Source of the DNA: Cryptomeria japonica
Lineage: Eukaryota > Streptophyta > Pinopsida > Cupressales > Cupressaceae
Direction of reading: 5' to 3'
Assembly (NCBI RefSeq): GCF_030272615.1
Contig: NC_081407.1
Span: 440,843,213-440,907,212, forward strand
DNA length: 64,000 bases
Shown piece by piece: positions 60,506-64,000 of this stretch (the stretch's first letter is position 1; each line of letters opens with the position of its first letter). The translations under genes were made by a program, and so were the position numbers. The notes below the pieces were generated by a model, which had not been told where the DNA came from, ran no database searches, and saw only the letters and a program-made list of their open reading frames with translations.

Positions 60506-60831
60506 GACAACAATTTTCCTCTTTCAAATGATAACACATGCAAAATAGAAGGAAATGTTTAATTTTAACCAATGCAAGCACTTAGAATGTAGATTTAGAA
60601 AATGAAATTTATGATTCAAATGAGTTCCTAAATCAGATTTAAAATTATTGATCCCAATTAAGCTATCCACAAGTTCAACTTTGAATTGAAAAATTAGGGT
60701 TTTAGCAAAAATTTCCTCTAAATTTTTAAATCTTGCAAGAAATTAAAACTTGTAAATACAAATTTGAATTTGAAATAGCATAAACACTCAAATTTGAAAA
60801 CATAAATTAGAATTTAGAGAAGATTGGAGTT

Positions 60832-60850
60832 CACGTCAGGTTCACCAAAA
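60832..60850 (-). promoter_or_regulatory. Primer-binding site of the gag-protease element
   Basis: On the minus strand TTTTGGTGAACCTGACGTG follows the 5' LTR directly. The tRNA is not assigned from memory; TGG at the start is as expected for a CCA end. Confidence 0.65.
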
Positions 60851-62549
60851 TGTGTAGGATAGAAAGTGACACTAAGCAAACATGCCCTAATCTCACTCTC
60901 AATCACACATTTGCGGAATACGAAAGAGCCTAGAGGTATCACACAATTGGATACTTATTCTAATGGAAGAGACAACCATGGGCTACCTATTAGGATTTCT
61001 ATTCCTTTGTTGCAATTGAAAGATGAAATGATGCAAGTTCAATCCCTAACCCCAAAGTGCAAGTATGAACTAATAACAAGATTGCAGAATTGAACTTAAA
61101 TGATGGAAAGCTGTAAACACAAGGATAAGACAAGAATGAAAATGTGTACCCAGAGTTAGAATCTGACTGAAAATGTTCGGGACGGGGGCGTGGGCGCCAC
61201 TGTCCTGATTCTGCCCTTGAAACTGCTCCGGAAACTGCTGTTTTGCACTTTGGAAAAAGCTGCCAAAAATGCTGAAAATGCTGTCTGTCAGGAGGACCAG
61301 GGCACCCAACACCCCTGTCCCAGGGACCAGGGCACCCAGCGCCCCTGTCCCAGGGACCAGGGTGCCCAGCGCCCCTGTCCTGGTAGGACCAGGGCGCTCC
61401 ACGCCCCTGTCCTGGTCTTTTGCTCTAAAACTTGGTGTGTTGTTTGGTCTCCATCTGCTTCTTCCAGATCTGTAACTTGCGGCGTCGTCCGAATTCTGAA
61501 ACCTGCACTTATATCTGAAAAGGTATTTGGGCGGCTATATAGGGTTTTGCCTTAGTCAAACCCCCGCTTCGGTGATTTCCACCTCCACGAATAGCCAAGT
61601 TGTATTGTAAAATGTATTGTGTGTGCAGACCTAGTGTGTGTGCAAGGTCCTAAAATGCAAGAAAGCAAACTAGAGCAACCTAGAAAGTAAACCCTAATTT
61701 CTTGTAAATGATAATGTAAATGCTCTAAATCAAGATGCAAAGTGATCTAAAGCATGAATAAAGGATATATTGAAGCTTATGCAAAGACATGAAAACAACA
61801 TGAAATCACACCCAACCCTCAAGGGAGGAGTACAAGCCAATCTTCAGTTGGTAATTTCCTATTGTTCTTCAATGTCTTCCAAGCCCTAAATGAATGAAAT
61901 TGATGAATACTTGATAGAAGGATGTTGAATTTTGTTGAAGTCTTCAAAGATCTGCTCTTTCGCTACATATGAGGTCCCTGAAAACGAAAATCGGATCCTT
62001 TCAAATGAAGAAAGAGAGTTCTTATATATGAAACCCTAGGTCTTAATTTCAACTTTAGGCCGACTTAGAGATTGAATATCCCGCCAATTTCTTGGGGTTA
62101 AGCTTTATTTTATGATTGGATCGCGCTCCTAAAATTTCGGGAAAAATGTCCGAGACCATGTTGCACTCCGGGCGCCATGGTCCTGACAACTTTTCACCAA
62201 ATTTTCAGGGCCGTCGGATATGATGATTTTAGAGAGAATCCCGAAGTTACAGGTGATTTTGAGATGTTTTGACCCCCGAAATCAAGCTCCCAAGTTCGAA
62301 ATAGGACCTAATTAGGGTTTTTGATTAAATGATTTATAGGAGGAATAAAATGAAAAGGGCACACTTTAATGAAAGGGCCCAACTTTATGATGTGGGAGAT
62401 GATAAAATAGAACCTTAGACCTAATTAATTTGATTAATTAAGTGCTAAAGGGGAAATGCAATGCAAAATGCAAAATGCGCCAAGGCGGGTGCTAAACTAG
62501 GTGTGAAATTGTACCACCCTAGCAAGTGCGTACAATTTACGACGCTACA
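60851..62549 (-). repeat. 5' LTR, 1699 bp
   Basis: Copy of 53928-55626, same length, scattered substitutions (a small cluster at about 60942-60976). TATA box on the minus strand at 62021-62028. The 30-bp tandem repeat is at 61295-61415. Confidence 0.9.
61295..61415. repeat. Four 30-bp GC-rich units (second LTR copy)
   Basis: Same array as 54372-54492, with unit number conserved and a few substitutions. Confidence 0.88.
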
Positions 62550-62554
62550 ATTAC
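62550..62554. repeat. Target site duplication ATTAC (right)
   Basis: Copy of 53923-53927 after the CTACA end of the LTR. Confidence 0.88.
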
Positions 62555-63579
62555 ATATCCTAAGAAGTATCAACCAAGTCATCTTTCCATCAGTGAAACC
62601 TGGTCGTCCACTCCAAGTCAGTCACCTATCTCCCAACTACTGAAGAGTTTTATCACTGAGTAAACAAGAAAAACAACATAACAGAAAACAATCACTAAAC
62701 AGTTTGAGCTATGCATGAAAATTTTCTTTGTGTGCTGTCGTTTATATTGGTTTTCGATTATTATCCCTCTGAGTAACTCGAGGAAGTCTATCGTGACTAA
62801 GAGGAGCAAGGATTGGGGGCATAATATTTTCTTTGTTTTCTACTTGTAGGAATGATCCCAATGATCTGGAAACATCTAATCAGCTGGGTGTCTGTGATAA
62901 GAGCCTTCACATCAAGGTGAAATCGCCTCACATACCTTGACTCTGCTTTTTTGTATGCTATAGGGAGGTCCACATCATTTCTTTGTTTGTTTTGAGAGAA
63001 TTTATTTATGATGCAATTCGGGTCCCTGCGAAATCTGTCCAAGGATATGAACCCAAAAAAGGGTCATTGCGGACAAGATAATAAATATTTCACATTGAAA
63101 AGAAAGGAACTCTAATCTGCCTATTATGTTCGTTATGCTCGGTGATGAATCTTAAGCATTTTAAATCCAATGACTAGGTTTAGGTTTCATTTTACATCTC
63201 AGTTTGCATTTCATTCTATATTTTATGAATTTAAAGTGATTTTGGTGTGATATTAATGATCTCTTTATTGTATGAAAGTTGGATGCATCATCATTTTCTT
63301 AGCTAAGTGGTATCTTTTCATCATTTCTCCAATCGAGTACTTGTGTATTGAGATGTTAGCTACATACATAAGCATTTTATATAGATTCATACATTTCATT
63401 ATTACTCATTTGCATTTATCTTATTGCATAGAAAAATGAAAAAAATTTGCATTATTACTCATTCACATTCATTTATTTGCATATGAAAAGAAAGAAAAAT
63501 AGACATCCATGATCATTTGCATTACATACATCCATACTGAAAGAAATGCATACATATAGAATAAATCATATAGAAAGCT
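62555..63579 (+). other. 3' non-coding region of the Tat element, second part
   Basis: AT-rich, without genes. A purine stretch AAGAGGAGCAAGGATTGGGGGC at about 62799-62820 could be the polypurine tract of the Tat element, but the LTR start TGTAATACCC does not follow, so this is uncertain. 63380-63560 has repeated CATTTGCATT phrases. Confidence 0.45.
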
Positions 63580-64000
63580 GTTGGTATTTTGGATATGTTG
63601 ATATGGTTTTGTCATTGATGTCAACACTTATCAACTCTGGTTAGCCTACTGAATTGGCAATATTCACCGAAAAGCAAGTGACTTATGGATAGTCACCGGT
63701 ATCTTGTTCACCGACAGGATATATTGTTCACTGACACTTGGAATGACATGGAAAACACTTGGTTATGTTGAAGACATCATTTGGATACTTTGTCTTAGAG
63801 ATTTGTTCATTGGTATATTCGTGTTTGCATATTTGTTGTTACCAGAAAATAGGTCCAAGATAAGTACCAAAAGACTTATCTATTCTAGATCAGCATGACA
63901 CACTATGAAGATGATTTATTAATGTTGTAAATGCATTAAGCTGATATGTTGAATCGGATATTGCATCGGTTATTGTTTTACTTGTAAATTGTTTTTATTG
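63580..64000 (+). mobile_element. Start of a copia-like LTR (runs off the window)
   Basis: TGTTGGTATTTTGGATATGTTGATATGG begins with the TGTTGG start and continues with TTTTGTCATTGATGTCAACAC, the same kind of start as the LTR at 43246 (TGTTGG... TTTTGTCATTGATGGCAA), and contains CACCGGTATC and CACCGACAGG motifs like it. The other end and any internal part are outside the window, so solo LTR and full element cannot be told apart. Confidence 0.6.

Larger units (their letters stand above)
53928..62549 (-). mobile_element. Complete pol-less LTR retrotransposon with gag-protease-G-patch ORF
   Basis: LTRs of equal length (1699 bp) at 53928-55626 and 60851-62549 and a 5-bp target duplication ATTAC define a complete 8622-bp insertion. 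Orientation is minus: primer site next to 60851, purine tract next to 55626, and the gag-protease frame on the minus strand. Interior is 5.2 kb with one long frame that ends after a protease and a G-patch; RT, RNase H and integrase are absent. The LTRs look very similar, so it is one of the younger insertions. It must use pol from a related gypsy element such as the one it sits in. Confidence 0.85.
31302..63579 (+). mobile_element. Ty3/gypsy Tat-type retrotransposon, split by three insertions
   Basis: Pieces in order: 31302-34198 (5' LTR, primer site, leader), 38866-43245 (leader, gag, protease, G-patch), 49747-53927 (linker, RT, RNase H, second RNase H, integrase, 3' region) and 62550-63579 (3' region). 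Removing the three insertions restores one element with the gene order of the Tat lineage, including a second, archaeal-type RNase H between RNase H and integrase. No copy of the LTR start TGTAATACCC is seen on the right, so the 3' LTR probably lies past the window. The right limit given is where a copia-like LTR begins. Confidence 0.75.

Overview
The window is a stack of plant transposable elements. I see no host single-copy gene, tRNA, rRNA, CRISPR array or bacterial-type operon. Plant origin follows from the Tnp2, DUF4218 and DUF4216 transposase domains of a CACTA element, from Ty3/gypsy elements of the Tat type (second RNase H, G-patch after the protease), and from primer-binding sites matching plant initiator tRNA-Met. 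The style of the repeats (long AT-rich LTRs, deep nesting, old copies full of stop codons) and the look of several unknown element proteins suggest a conifer, probably Cupressales. That last step is recognition and inference, not proof.

Layout. 1-2180: end of a LINE-type RNase H, then an unknown reading frame broken only by TAG codons. 2181-2627: end of a copia-like LTR. 2628-9532: CACTA transposon with a spliced tnp2 gene and a spliced tnp1 (Transposase_24) gene. 10671-14118 (minus): a second large unknown protein gene, broken, with a repeat-rich 2.3 kb upstream region. 16436-16701: a CACTA-type terminus ending in GTACTAGTG. 16702-20882: remnant of an old Tat gypsy element. 20883-31300 (minus): a LARD-like element with 4.5 kb LTRs and no genes, inserted into that remnant. 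31302 to beyond 62554: a younger Tat gypsy element inserted in the 5' LTR of the LARD. It is itself split by three insertions: a 4.67 kb solo LTR (34199-38865, target duplication GGCTC), a pol-less LTR element with a zinc-knuckle gag and a large unknown ORF (43246-49746, target duplication GTCTA), and a pol-less gag-protease LTR element on the minus strand (53928-62549, target duplication ATTAC). 63580-64000: start of another copia-like LTR.

How the parts relate. Only the split Tat element has reverse transcriptase, RNase H and integrase, and these are broken. The three other LTR elements (LARD, 43246-49746, 53928-62549) lack pol and must have been moved by enzymes supplied in trans. The window therefore shows an autonomous element surrounded by dependants that keep only cis signals (LTR, PBS, PPT) with or without gag and protease.

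The best candidate for something little described is a set of three large unknown proteins carried next to or inside three different element types (419-2020, 10671-14118 minus, 45549-48733). Each has an N-terminal alpha-helical, plant-mobile-domain-like part, a charged or proline-rich linker and a C-terminal coiled coil. A second theme is that nearly all nonsense codons sit in otherwise open frames where CAG, CAA or CGA is expected, as if the elements decayed by cytosine deamination.
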